Origin: Bacillus sp. Marseille-Q1617
GTDB taxonomy: Bacteria > Bacillota > Bacilli > Bacillales > Bacillaceae_B
Assembly (NCBI RefSeq): GCF_903645295.1
Contig: NZ_CAHJXM010000001.1
Location: 1,427,501-1,491,500, forward strand
DNA length: 64,000 nt
Direction of reading: 5' to 3'
Shown one piece after another: positions 26,617 to 35,699 of the stretch. The stretch's first letter is position 1. Every line of letters begins with the position of its first letter. The position numbers and the translations under genes were made by a program. Below the pieces are notes generated by a model, which made no database searches, was not told where the DNA came from, and saw only the letters and a program-made list of their open reading frames with translations.

Positions 26617-27066
26617 ATGAATGAAAACCAGGGTACAAAACAATCATTGAAGCTGTTTATTGTTCTTTCCCGTGCATTTAAAGCATTGAACGAAGAAATT
26701 AACAAGAATATACAAGAAAACGGTTTGAACCCCACGGAATTTGCTGTATTGGAGCTCCTCTATCATAAAGGGGACCAGCCTCTTCAGCAAATCGGCGGTA
26801 AGATTTTATTAGCTTCCGGCAGCATCACGTACGTGGTGGATAAACTGGAGCAAAAAGGCTACCTTAAGCGTGTAGCCTGCCCTAAAGATCGACGGGTGAC
26901 CTATGCGCAAATTTCCGAACCGGGCAGAAGCCTGATTGACAAGATCTTTCCTAACCATGAAGACAGGATCCATGAATTGATGTCATCTCTTTCACCTGAA
27001 GAAAAGAAAGACGCAATAGAGCTGCTGAAAAAACTGGGACTATCCATCAAAAACTTATCGTATTGA
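26617..27066 (+). CDS. MarR-family transcriptional regulator
   Basis: The 149-residue protein shows a MarR winged helix: helices around LNPTEFAVLELLYHK, the recognition region LASGSITYVVDKLEQKGYL, and the wing VACPKDRRVTYAQIS. Dimer helices occur at both ends. ATG 26617 is chosen because AAAGGA lies 9 bases before it; ATG 26608 is too close. No cysteine is placed as in redox-sensing OhrR types apart from one in the wing (VACPKD). Its target is not evident; the next gene is an M3 peptidase in its own unit. Confidence 0.9.
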   Translation: MNENQGTKQSLKLFIVLSRAFKALNEEINKNIQENGLNPTEFAVLELLYHKGDQPLQQIGGKILLASGSITYVVDKLEQKGYLKRVACPKDRRVTYAQISEPGRSLIDKIFPNHEDRIHELMSSLSPEEKKDAIELLKKLGLSIKNLSY

Positions 27067-27073
27067 AGTATAT

Positions 27074-27100
27074 AAGAGCCTTCCTTGGAGGCTCTTTTTT
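27074..27100 (+). terminator. Terminator after the MarR-type gene
   Basis: AAGAGCC pairs with GGCTCTT, with partial inner pairing, followed by T6. Confidence 0.85.
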
Positions 27101-27200
27101 CTATTAACATTCAATGGTAAGGAAAGTAACCAAGCTTACAGGAGAATCAAGAGAAGGAGTCGAATACACTATATGGACGTTGAAAAAAGGGGGAATACTA

Positions 27201-28895
27201 ATGAAGTTTGAACAATTTACATATGAGCGGCCAAATATTACAGAGATCGAAAATGAATTTAAACAGGCATTGACTGATTTTAAACAAGCTGATACACCAG
27301 ATGATCAAGTTACTGCAATGAAGGAATTAAATAAAATACGCCTTCATTTTGATACAATGCAGAACATCTGCTATATCCGTCATTCGATTGATACGAATGA
27401 TGACTTCTATAAAGGTGAACAGGATTATTTCGATGAAGTCATGCCCGATTTTCAAGGACTCGTCACTGAATATTATAAAGAATTACTGAATTCATCCTTC
27501 CGCGCGGAGCTGGAGCAGCGGTGGGGCAAGCAGCTGTTCGCGCTGGCAGAGAGTGAAATCAAAACCTTCTCGCCAAAAGTGATAGCGCTGCTTCAGGAAG
27601 AGAATAAACTTTCCTCTCAATACACAAAGTTAATGGCTTCTGCAAAAATATCATTTCAGGGTGAAGAAAGAACCCTTGCCCAAATGGGGCCATTCACTCA
27701 ATCTGTTAACAGAGAAACCCGGAAGGAAGCTTCTCTTGCTTCTGTGCGTTTCTTTGAAGAGAATCAGAGGGAATTAGACCGTATCTTTGATGATCTCGTG
27801 AAGGTAAGGCATCGAATTGCCGTTAGTTTGGGATATGAAAATTTCGTAGAACTTGGTTATTACCGAATGACACGAACAGATTATACCCCAGATATGGTAA
27901 AGGTGTTCCGGGAAGGCGTGAAGAAACATGTGGTGCCTCTGGTGCAGAAATTGAAAGAGAGGCAATCTGACCGAATTGGTATCAGCCCCATGAAATTTTA
28001 TGATGAAGGATTTAAATTCACCTCAGGGAATGCTGTGCCTAAGGGGGATCCTCAATTCATCATTGAAAATGGCAATAAAATGTACGAAGAGTTGTCGGAG
28101 GAAACAAAAGAATTCTTTCATTTTATGATCGACCGCAATCTTATGGACCTCGAAGCAAAGAAAGGGAAAGCCGGAGGAGGGTATTGCACATACATCGCAA
28201 ATTATGAATCTCCGTTTATCTTTTCCAATTTCAACGGGACTTCGGGTGATATCGATGTCCTGACTCACGAGGCGGGACATGCTTTTCAGGTATATAGCAG
28301 CAGGGGATTCGATATTCCTGAGTACCAATGGCCGACATATGAAGCATGTGAGATCCATTCCATGAGTATGGAGTTTTTTACGTGGCCATGGATGGAGCTC
28401 TTCTTTAAGGAAGACACGGATAAATATAAGTTTTCCCATTTAAGTGATGCTCTTCAATTCCTTCCATATGGAGTTGCAGTAGATGAATTTCAGCATTTTG
28501 TATATGAGAATCCTGAAGCTTCCCCGTATGAGAGAAATGCGGAGTGGAGAAAAATAGAGGAAGAATATTTACCTGGCAGGGATTATGACGGAATCAAATA
28601 TCTTGAAGCAGGGGGCTTCTGGCAGCGTCAATCACATATTTATAACTCTCCGTTCTATTATATCGATTACACCCTTGCCCAGATCTGCGCGTTCCAATTC
28701 TGGGTGAAAATGAATGAAAACAGGGAGGAAGCATGGGCTGATTATGTGGATCTGTGTAAACTGGGAGGCAGCCTTTCATTTACAGACCTGGCAGCTTCAG
28801 CTAAGCTGGAATCCCCTTTCAAAGAAGGTGCAGTTGAAAAGGTGGTCAAGCCTATTGCGACGTGGTTAGATCATATCGAAGATAAGACCTTATAA
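27201..28895 (+). CDS. M3-family oligoendopeptidase
   Basis: The 564-residue zinc metallopeptidase has the HExxH motif in DVLTHEAGHAFQVY near residue 355 and the third ligand region EIHSMSMEFF about 25 residues later. A helical N-terminal two thirds is typical of PepF/Pz-peptidase proteins that trim short peptides in the cytosol. The ATG 27201 follows AAGGGGGAATACTA; a longer upstream frame has no SD. No signal peptide. It is flanked by terminators on both sides. Confidence 0.93.
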   Translation: MKFEQFTYERPNITEIENEFKQALTDFKQADTPDDQVTAMKELNKIRLHFDTMQNICYIRHSIDTNDDFYKGEQDYFDEVMPDFQGLVTEYYKELLNSSFRAELEQRWGKQLFALAESEIKTFSPKVIALLQEENKLSSQYTKLMASAKISFQGEERTLAQMGPFTQSVNRETRKEASLASVRFFEENQRELDRIFDDLVKVRHRIAVSLGYENFVELGYYRMTRTDYTPDMVKVFREGVKKHVVPLVQKLKERQSDRIGISPMKFYDEGFKFTSGNAVPKGDPQFIIENGNKMYEELSEETKEFFHFMIDRNLMDLEAKKGKAGGGYCTYIANYESPFIFSNFNGTSGDIDVLTHEAGHAFQVYSSRGFDIPEYQWPTYEACEIHSMSMEFFTWPWMELFFKEDTDKYKFSHLSDALQFLPYGVAVDEFQHFVYENPEASPYERNAEWRKIEEEYLPGRDYDGIKYLEAGGFWQRQSHIYNSPFYYIDYTLAQICAFQFWVKMNENREEAWADYVDLCKLGGSLSFTDLAASAKLESPFKEGAVEKVVKPIATWLDHIEDKTL

Positions 28896-28903
28896 GCGTA
28901 AAA

Positions 28904-28929
28904 GGCAGCCGGATATCGGCTGTTTTTTA
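28904..28929 (+). terminator. Terminator after the M3 peptidase gene
   Basis: CAGCCG pairs with CGGCTG, followed by T6. Confidence 0.8.
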
Positions 28930-29052
28930 TGTGGGATTTGCGAAAGAACTTATAGTCAGCGTAGTCCGTTGAAAAAGGTAATTTATTGTCATTTGCTTCT
29001 GAATTCTTCTGCTTGTACATAGAGTGAAGTAGAAGAGGTATGAGGTGAGTGA

Positions 29053-30090
29053 ATGAAAAGATTATCAGGGGCATTTCAAATTGCAGCCGTCTATGTCGGC
29101 ACGGTCATTGGAGCAGGCTTTGCTACAGGCAGGGAAATCGTGGAATTTTTTACCCGGTTTGGGTTTATAGGCTTTATTGCCATCTTATTTAGCGGATATT
29201 TATTTATCACGATGGGAACGAGAATTATGATTAAATCTCATGATTTGAAAGCTAAATCATTTGAACAATTTAACGAATATTTATTTGGTAAGTGGTTTTC
29301 AAAGTTCATGAATATTATGATGATGGTCATGTTGATTGGAGTTTCCGCTGTCATGTTGTCAGGGGCCGGGGCAGTATTCCAAGAGCAGCTCATGATGCCT
29401 AAACAGCTGGGCGTCCTGCTGACGATCTTACTCGGATTCCTCACCATGATGGTCGGGATGAAGGGGCTTTTTGCAGTCAACACATTTGTTGTGCCGATTA
29501 TGATTCTGTTCAACTTATTTTTGATGGCATATTCAGTAACGGATAGTCGGTTTTTAGAAGCGTTCTTGACCATTCCTCCTGTAGACGACGGGTGGAAATC
29601 GGTTGTTGCCCCTTTTTCCTATGTTGCGTTTAATTTAGCGATGGCTCAAGCGGTGCTTGTACCGGTAGCAAGTGAAGTGAAAGATCGTCAGGTAATAAAG
29701 TACGGCGGTTATTTAGGCGGTTTCTTTTTAACGCTTATCCTCATCTCGAGCCATTTGACCCTTGTGATGATCCCGGATGTGACATTGTATGAAATTCCTA
29801 TGGCGGTCGTCATGAAATCTTTTGCAGCAGGCATTTATTATCTTTACATTTTAATCATATACGGGGAAATTTTCACCTCTGTCATAGGCGGTGTATTTGG
29901 GGTGGAGAAACAGCTTGCGGGCTATTGGAAAGGTCCTCCGATCGCAACATTTATCGGAATCTTTACAGTCATCTACTCGCTGAGCTTTTTTGAATACAGC
30001 GAGTTGCTGTCTTATTTGTATCCATTGTTTGGTTATCTGAGTTTAATGTTTTTAGTGCTGTTATGGATGAAGCATGAGGATAAGAAATGA
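29053..30090 (+). CDS. ykvI: YkvI-family membrane transporter
   Basis: The 345-residue protein has about ten membrane helices. The first helix carries VYVGTVIGAGFATGREIVEFF, typical of YkvI proteins and of the wider APC-superfamily fold, where the glycine-rich break forms the substrate site. Substrate unknown. GAGGTGAG precedes the ATG. In B. subtilis ykvI lies just before the que genes; here the que genes are about 17 kb away, so the order has been rearranged or expanded. Confidence 0.85.
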   Translation: MKRLSGAFQIAAVYVGTVIGAGFATGREIVEFFTRFGFIGFIAILFSGYLFITMGTRIMIKSHDLKAKSFEQFNEYLFGKWFSKFMNIMMMVMLIGVSAVMLSGAGAVFQEQLMMPKQLGVLLTILLGFLTMMVGMKGLFAVNTFVVPIMILFNLFLMAYSVTDSRFLEAFLTIPPVDDGWKSVVAPFSYVAFNLAMAQAVLVPVASEVKDRQVIKYGGYLGGFFLTLILISSHLTLVMIPDVTLYEIPMAVVMKSFAAGIYYLYILIIYGEIFTSVIGGVFGVEKQLAGYWKGPPIATFIGIFTVIYSLSFFEYSELLSYLYPLFGYLSLMFLVLLWMKHEDKK

Positions 30091-30179
30091 ATGTATGGGA
30101 TTTCAACTTAAATCTTATATGAGTAATTCTTCGTTTTTTGCTCATTATATAAGTGTAACTGGTAAAAGGAGGCTGTATG

Positions 30180-30296
30180 ATGACAAAATCGAAGCATGAG
30201 AAAGAAAGACAATGGGATGTAAGAAAAAAGGATCAAAAACCTCATGGCAAGGTACCTTCATTTAAGGAATTATCACAGGATGCTAAACAGAAGTAA
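30180..30296 (+). CDS. 38-residue small basic protein
   Basis: AAAGGAGG lies 7 bases before ATG 30180 (a second ATG sits at 30177). The 38-residue product starts MTKSKHEKERQWDVRKKDQ and is strongly charged and hydrophilic, with no membrane segment. I do not recognise a family. The good ribosome-binding site and a hairpin directly after the stop support a real gene. Confidence 0.6.
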   Translation: MTKSKHEKERQWDVRKKDQKPHGKVPSFKELSQDAKQK

Positions 30297-30302
30297 GCGA
30301 AT

Positions 30303-30330
30303 GAGGGATGGCAGCAGCCATCCCTCTTAC
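30303..30330. terminator. Hairpin between convergent genes
   Basis: GAGGGATGGC (30303-30312) pairs perfectly with GCCATCCCTC (30317-30326) around AGCA. The T tract is weak on both strands, but position between converging genes supports termination. Confidence 0.6.
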
Positions 30331-30342
30331 TCTATCTGTGTT

Positions 30343-31728
30343 CTATCCTTTTTTCTTAAAATTCAATGCATCAGCGGTCCTATATTTCTTAGGGAAAAAA
30401 GAATTTCTGACTTCGTCGTGGTCCCAATCAGTCTTATCACAGCTTGAGGCCAGCTCTTCAATGTAGTGCATCAAATACTGCATATCAAGGTTTTGCAAAC
30501 GATCATAATCTATTCCTTCCAAGATGTAATCCTTAAACGTCCACACAATCTCCTTAGTGTCTTCCTTATTATTTTCGGCTATCATTCGGAGGGACCTGAG
30601 TATTTCAGTTGTCACTGAGATATCCTGCCTGCCGTAATGTCTCAGCTGATAAAAACTCTTATACAGATAATCTACAAATGCGGGCTGTTCCAATATGATG
30701 CGGATGGTGTCTTCTTTGTCGGTAATATAGGAACCAGGAAGCTTGTGTCTGGCTAATTTTGATAAGATGATCCCTATTTCTTCAATACAATTCTTGGCTG
30801 TATTAGGGTCATTTATAGCGGGCGAGATGGCTCTCAGCGCGATCTCTACCAACTTTCGTATTCCAAGATCTATGTCTTCGATCGGCTCCTTATCCGGTCC
30901 GAGGATGATGTAGTTCAAATATTCTTCCGGCTTGATTTCTTCATGAATGGACCAAATCGTCATCGCCGCGGTTCCTTCTAATAAATATTCCCCTGGAGTT
31001 TTGATCATCCGTACAATGCAATCATCGCTAATCGCTTTATTGAGCAGACCTTCAATCTCAATGTGCTGCAGATAGCCTGATTCATTACTGTAAACGTAAC
31101 ATGGTTTTGTATCTTCAAATGAAAGGGGATTAATTCCACTTTGCGACTCGACTTTATCTTTTTTTCTGTATAGTGGGCTGGTCTCTATTTTGTTGTTGGT
31201 TTTAATCGTAATATTATGTATCAGTTTGCTGACTTTCACCCAGTTGGAAACATGGTGAACAAAATACACAAATACAAAGAGGCAGAAGATCGCTACCAGG
31301 GCAGCGAATGCAGCTGAAATAAATAGTTCCTGGCCTGACTCATCCTTCAATAGTATGAGAAGGGTGATACAGTACACAACGCCTGCCACGAATATCGCAA
31401 GAACGCGTTGAGTGGGGCGGTCATTAATGAAATTTTGGAGTGTCCTGGGCGAATACTGTGATAAAAAGGTTGTGAGGACAACCATGATTGTGGAGAAGGT
31501 AATGGTCGTCATGGTCATGATGGAGGATGCGATTGTACTGATGATCATCATGCTCAAGTCGAAGTTGGCAAATAAAACTTTAGGCAGAAGAGGATAGTTG
31601 TGCTGGCTTAGCCACCAATCAAAAAAGAAGGTGGCGATGGCGAGGGCCAATGAAATCAGTGAAAAAATTAATGGGACAAACCAAAAGCTCTTCTGAGCCT
31701 TTTTGAAGATATGGACATTCAGATGCAT
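30343..31728 (-). CDS. DUF2254 membrane protein
   Basis: The 461-residue protein has four N-terminal helices (about residues 18-165), including the segment SSIMTMTTITFSTIMVVLTT followed by FLSQYSPRTLQNF, which is characteristic of DUF2254. A soluble C-terminal domain contains LVEIALRAISPAINDPNTA, another family signature. Function is unknown. It faces the cytoplasm with most of its mass. The start at 31728 has AAGGTGG upstream. Confidence 0.88.
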   Translation of the reverse strand: MHLNVHIFKKAQKSFWFVPLIFSLISLALAIATFFFDWWLSQHNYPLLPKVLFANFDLSMMIISTIASSIMTMTTITFSTIMVVLTTFLSQYSPRTLQNFINDRPTQRVLAIFVAGVVYCITLLILLKDESGQELFISAAFAALVAIFCLFVFVYFVHHVSNWVKVSKLIHNITIKTNNKIETSPLYRKKDKVESQSGINPLSFEDTKPCYVYSNESGYLQHIEIEGLLNKAISDDCIVRMIKTPGEYLLEGTAAMTIWSIHEEIKPEEYLNYIILGPDKEPIEDIDLGIRKLVEIALRAISPAINDPNTAKNCIEEIGIILSKLARHKLPGSYITDKEDTIRIILEQPAFVDYLYKSFYQLRHYGRQDISVTTEILRSLRMIAENNKEDTKEIVWTFKDYILEGIDYDRLQNLDMQYLMHYIEELASSCDKTDWDHDEVRNSFFPKKYRTADALNFKKKG

Positions 31729-32005
31729 CGTCGATGAGCCACCTTTTAAAATAATATGCTATAAGAATATCCTGAACGAAAGAAAAGAAACTATTCATTC
31801 TCCTTTTAAATGACTATAGCTTTGAGTACTTCGATTATAAAATCGATTTGTTTTATTGCTAAATCACCTTTTTCTCTATCATCTTCAAATTAAGATGGAG
31901 GGCGGCCGGGAATACTCACTCATGTAGTTAATATTGGTGCTGAAATGTATACACTATGATGAAGAGCTTTGCCCGGCCTGTACTTTATGTAGTGAACAGA
32001 AATAT

Positions 32006-32185
32006 TTATTGCTCAATAATTGTATAGTTTTTGTGATTGACGACGGTCTTTTCTTCCAGTTCAAGTTCTCTGTAATTTTTCATGTATGTGAGATCGACAA
32101 TTACAGAATTCTCATTTACTTTTTCCACAATCCCTTTTAATCCTTCTTTAAATTCGATTACGTTTCCGATTTCTGCTTTTTTCAT
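32006..32185 (-). CDS. ykvS: YkvS-like DUF2187 protein, 59 residues
   Basis: This short minus-strand gene encodes 59 residues starting MKKAEIGNVIEFKEGLKGIV and containing VEKVNENSVIVDLTYM. That pattern is the DUF2187/YkvS small beta-rich protein. AAGGAGAG precedes the ATG. In B. subtilis ykvS lies just before ykvT, as here. Biochemical function is unknown. Confidence 0.85.
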   Translation of the reverse strand: MKKAEIGNVIEFKEGLKGIVEKVNENSVIVDLTYMKNYRELELEEKTVVNHKNYTIIEQ

Positions 32186-32354
32186 TCGAGGTCTCTCCTT
32201 TTTGCCAAAATTCTACAAACAATTACTAATATTTTGACTTAAACAGCCTAAAAGGTAAAGAGTTTTCTAACAATTTAATAAAAAAACTAATACTTGTAGT
32301 TTTTTTATAGTCAAATAAAATAGTAGTAGACAATCTATGGAGGGGGATACTTAC

Positions 32355-32549
32355 ATGATGGAAAGCGACATTTTGCAGCTGATGGATTCATTAAGGAATA
32401 AAGAAACAGAAGAAATACGAATTGAGAAAGAAGACTTTCTCTCATTCAGAGCGGTCTTGGTTAAACAAACAGACTTCAAGCATTTCAGAGGAATCGCCGA
32501 GCATGGAGGCAATATCCGCTACCAATATCTTGATACACCAAGAAGTTGA
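32355..32549 (+). CDS. 64-residue protein of unknown function
   Basis: GGAGGGGGATACTTAC precedes ATG 32355 (or 32358). The product is a small, soluble alpha/beta-looking protein starting MMESDILQLMDSLRN, with EEIRIEKEDFLSFRAVLV and a C-terminal GGNIRYQYLDTPRS. I do not recognise the family. It sits divergently from ykvS and 130 bases before the SleB-type gene. Confidence 0.7.
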   Translation: MMESDILQLMDSLRNKETEEIRIEKEDFLSFRAVLVKQTDFKHFRGIAEHGGNIRYQYLDTPRS

Positions 32550-32679
32550 AAGATAAAACGGATGTGTAATCATTATGATGAAAAGGAAAGTTTGTTTAGC
32601 TGAGGTAACCATTACCGGGTGAATTCCTGAACATCCCTTGTTAATGTATAGGGTGAATACCGTAAAGGGGGAATTCAAG

Positions 32680-33267
32680 TTGAGAAAACAACTGCTTTCA
32701 GGATTGGCGGCACTCGGCATGCTTGCTTTTTCTACTTCCGCCGCAGCTGCAGAAGATGCTCATACCGTTAAAAAGGGTGAGTCGCTGTGGGAAATAGGTA
32801 AAGAAAATTCAGTTCCTGTACTTCAATTGATGGAAGCTAACGGTTTGAAGTCACATGAGATTCATCCCGGACAATCCATCAGCCTGCCGGAAACGGATAT
32901 TTCAGAGGAAGAAAAAGAATTGCTTGCGAAGCTTGTCCATGCGGAGGCTGAAGGCGAGCCTTATTCAGGCAAGGTAGCTGTAGCGACTGTTGTGCTGAAC
33001 AGAGTCGATTCAAATGAGTTTCCTGATTCTATTAAAGAAGTAGTTTATCAAGTTGCCCAAGGGCATTATGCGTTTTCACCTGTACAAAATGGAGAAATCA
33101 ATAATACGGCATCCGATGAATCCAGAAATGCCGTTAATGAAGCCTTGGCATTTAGAGGCCAGGGACAGGGTTCATTGTTCTTCTATAACCCGGATACATC
33201 AACCAGTTCTTGGATTACATCGACCGATACCACGATGACGATCGGGAACCACGTGTTTGCGAAATAA
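32680..33267 (+). CDS. ykvT: Cell wall hydrolase, LysM + SleB domain (YkvT-like)
   Basis: The 195-residue secreted protein has a signal peptide (about residues 1-25, cleaved in SAAAAED), one LysM domain (HTVKKGESLWEIGKEN to GQSISLPE), and a SleB-type hydrolase_2 domain (about 80-195) with the catalytic-type Glu in HAEAEGEPYSGKVAVA. SleB-type enzymes are lytic transglycosylases that cut peptidoglycan, often in spores. The start is taken as TTG 32680, 7 bases after AAAGGGGGAA; ATGs at 32638 and 32644 lack an SD and would precede an unlikely signal sequence. Confidence 0.9.
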   Translation: MRKQLLSGLAALGMLAFSTSAAAAEDAHTVKKGESLWEIGKENSVPVLQLMEANGLKSHEIHPGQSISLPETDISEEEKELLAKLVHAEAEGEPYSGKVAVATVVLNRVDSNEFPDSIKEVVYQVAQGHYAFSPVQNGEINNTASDESRNAVNEALAFRGQGQGSLFFYNPDTSTSSWITSTDTTMTIGNHVFAK

Positions 33268-33301
33268 TGGGATAAGGGATGGTTATAAAGTTTGAAAATA
33301 T

Positions 33302-33345
33302 AAGGATTAACCAGCCATTTTTAAAATGGCTGGTTAATCCTTTTT
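33302..33345. terminator. Strong terminator after ykvT
   Basis: A 20-bp perfect stem (33302-33321 with 33323-33342) with a minimal loop, followed by T5. Confidence 0.92.
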
Positions 33346-33434
33346 GCCTTTGGGGCTATTGTAGTTCATGACTCCTGTTTTTGAACCTGCCAAAAAAGGG
33401 TAGTCTAATAATATCTTGGAAGGAGAGATGGAAT

Positions 33435-34172
33435 ATGGCTAAGCGCATTTTCTGTATTACAGGGGGAGCAAATGGAATAGGGAAGTCTTTGGTTGAGCGA
33501 TTTGCAGTACAAGGTGAATTTGTCCATTTCTTTGACAAGGATCGGGAAGGCGGGGAAAGGCTGGAGGCGGATTTGATTAACAGTGGATACGAAGCCCAGT
33601 TTCATGAGATAGATGTTGCTTCCTATGAAGAAATCAAAAGAGGTTTTCATACCATCCGAAATAAACATGATTCACTCCATGTCCTTATTAATAATGCGGG
33701 AATCTCTAAATTCATATCATTTTGGGATATGACCCCGGAGGAATGGAATACCATTATTTCTGCGAACTTAAGCAGTGTATTTTACTGTTCGAGGGAAGCG
33801 GCAGAACTCATGAAGGATAATGGGGGATCGATCATCAATATTGCTTCTACAAGAGCACTCATGTCTGAGGCTGATACGGAAGCATACTCAGCTTCCAAAG
33901 GAGGTATCTCAAGCTTGACGCACTCGCTGGCGATTACGCTGGGTGAGTACAGAATCAGAGTGAACTCTATAAGCCCCGGGTGGATTGAAACAGGTGATTA
34001 CTCATCCTTGCGGGAGGTTGATCATAGTCAGCATCCATCTCGGCGGGTCGGCAAGCCTGAAGATATAGCAAGAGCCTGCCAGTTTTTAGCTCATCCCGAT
34101 AACGATTTCATAACCGGTGAAAATCTGGTTGTTGACGGGGGCATGACCAGAAAAATGATGTATGAGCATTGA
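33435..34172 (+). CDS. Short-chain dehydrogenase/reductase
   Basis: The 245-residue classical SDR has the cofactor motif TGGANGIGKS at residue 8, INNAG near 83, and catalytic YSASKGG near 150 with an upstream Ser (NIASTRALMS). A C-terminal GENLVVDGGMTRKM completes the fold. Asp in FFDKDREGG at the end of beta-2 suggests NAD(H) preference. Substrate unknown. ATG 33435 follows AAGGAG. Confidence 0.9.
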   Translation: MAKRIFCITGGANGIGKSLVERFAVQGEFVHFFDKDREGGERLEADLINSGYEAQFHEIDVASYEEIKRGFHTIRNKHDSLHVLINNAGISKFISFWDMTPEEWNTIISANLSSVFYCSREAAELMKDNGGSIINIASTRALMSEADTEAYSASKGGISSLTHSLAITLGEYRIRVNSISPGWIETGDYSSLREVDHSQHPSRRVGKPEDIARACQFLAHPDNDFITGENLVVDGGMTRKMMYEH

Positions 34173-34206
34173 TGAGCCGCTTTTTTGAAGAAAAACATAA
34201 ATTGAC

Positions 34207-34236
34207 GAGCCAGATCCTTGCAGGGATCTGGCTTAA
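34207..34236. terminator. Hairpin between convergent SDR and PilZ genes
   Basis: AGCCAGATCC pairs with GGATCTGGCT. No long T tract follows on either strand, so it may only block or stabilise 3' ends. It overlaps the PilZ stop codon. Confidence 0.5.
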
Positions 34237-34613
34237 ACCCGTTTGTCGTCTATCTGTTCATTTACATACTGTTTTAGTTCTTTGATGATCATCGTCTTCG
34301 TTTTTTCATCTTCTGATGCTTCAATACCATACACGTACCGACCAAAGACTATTTTTTTCCATACCGGCTTTCCGAGCATTGTGATCACAGAGTGATTTAA
34401 TTTGAAATGAAGATCCAAAAGATAGGTGCCGTGTTCTACCGGCAAATCGAGCGCAGTTTTCATTTTTGCACCATTAGGGCTTAAGTCAATCAGCAGCGCG
34501 TCAGACTGTTTGGTTTCAATTAAGATCCCATTTTTTTCTACAATCAGTCGGTAAGTTGCATGTATGGGTTCGTTAAATGTATAGCGGAAGGGTTCATGAC
34601 GTTTGTACTGCAT
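34233..34613 (-). CDS. PilZ-domain protein
   Basis: The 126-residue protein is a single PilZ domain. The DxSxxG motif is intact in IDLSPNGAKM. The preceding arginine motif is R-H-E-P-F-R, one residue longer than the usual RxxxR, so c-di-GMP affinity is uncertain. The start ATG 34613 lies 6 bases after AAGGTG. With the GGDEF-EAL protein and YkuI further on, it adds to a set of c-di-GMP genes in this window. Confidence 0.82.
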   Translation of the reverse strand: MQYKRHEPFRYTFNEPIHATYRLIVEKNGILIETKQSDALLIDLSPNGAKMKTALDLPVEHGTYLLDLHFKLNHSVITMLGKPVWKKIVFGRYVYGIEASEDEKTKTMIIKELKQYVNEQIDDKRV

Positions 34614-34761
34614 ACCCATCACCTTTTTAAAAATATATTCTTATTATAATTCAAGAAGAAAATGTCTTACAAGAATCTATGAAATTAAATATCTATTATG
34701 AGAATATTTGCTAAATTTTTACTATTTTATTATAATAAGAGCTTAGAAAGAGGGGATGAGT

Positions 34762-35694
34762 ATGACTCGTTTAAGAAATATAAAAAGAGAAATAAATAAG
34801 GTGCTTGTTGGAAAAGACAAAGAAATTGACCTACTTTTGATCGCATTACTTCAGGGAGGACATGTGTTACTTGAAAGTGTCCCCGGGACGGGTAAAACGT
34901 TACTTGCAAAAACATTTTCGCAGTGTATCGAAGGATCATTTAAACGAATCCAATTCACACCGGATGTCCTGCCGAGCGATGTGACCGGGATCCAATTTTT
35001 CAATCCTAAAACTCAGGAATTTGAACTTCGGACCGGTCCAGTCGTTGCAAATGTATTACTGGCTGATGAAATCAACCGTGCCACTCCGAGAACGCAGGCA
35101 AGTTTACTCGAAGTAATGGAGGAGAAACAAATTACGATAGATGGTGAAACGGTACCATTAAAACCGCCTTTCATCGTTGTTGCCACTCAAAATCCGATTG
35201 AATCACAGCAGGGGACATTTCCGCTTCCAGCAGCCCAGCTGGATCGATTTTTACTGAAGGTCCCTTTTACATATCCTGAATTTGAGGAAGAAAGAATGAT
35301 CCTGAGCCGTTTTAAATCGGAACAGCCTTTGAATGCAGTGAGAGCCGTCATGAGTTTATCAGAAGTAGAGGCTTTGTCCAAAGAGGTAAAGAACGTACAT
35401 GTCTCAGTTGACATAGAGTCATATATCCTGCAAATGACAAGGGGAACGAGGGAACACGAGTTGATTGAAGTAGGGGCCAGTCCACGGGCAAGTCTGGCAC
35501 TCCTGAAAGCCGCACAGGGTCAGGCCTTCATTGAGGGCAGAGATTTTGTCAGACCGGAAGATGTTTTATTTGCAGCTCCTTATGTCCTTCAGCACAGAAT
35601 CCAATTAACCGCAGAAGCTTCACTGACAAAGTCCGAGGAAGAAGTTATAGCAAGATTGATTGAAACCATCATTCTTCCGGTTGAAACGAGGTAG
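34762..35694 (+). CDS. MoxR-type AAA+ ATPase
   Basis: The 310-residue ATPase has Walker A ESVPGTGKTLLAKT near residue 40, Walker B VLLADEINRATPR near 102 and sensor 1 VVATQNPIE near 142. MoxR proteins act as chaperones for assembling or activating partner proteins, and are usually encoded with DUF58 proteins. ATG 34762 follows AGGGG at 6 bases. The DUF58 gene starts 5 bases after its stop, forming an operon of three genes. Confidence 0.93.
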   Translation: MTRLRNIKREINKVLVGKDKEIDLLLIALLQGGHVLLESVPGTGKTLLAKTFSQCIEGSFKRIQFTPDVLPSDVTGIQFFNPKTQEFELRTGPVVANVLLADEINRATPRTQASLLEVMEEKQITIDGETVPLKPPFIVVATQNPIESQQGTFPLPAAQLDRFLLKVPFTYPEFEEERMILSRFKSEQPLNAVRAVMSLSEVEALSKEVKNVHVSVDIESYILQMTRGTREHELIEVGASPRASLALLKAAQGQAFIEGRDFVRPEDVLFAAPYVLQHRIQLTAEASLTKSEEEVIARLIETIILPVETR

Positions 35695-35699
35695 CGGAA

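Noticed and set aside
32281..32306. AAAAAACTA/TAGTTTTTT hairpin
   Set aside because: It is short and A/T-only, and there is no gene for it to end; it is more likely chance in an AT-rich promoter region.
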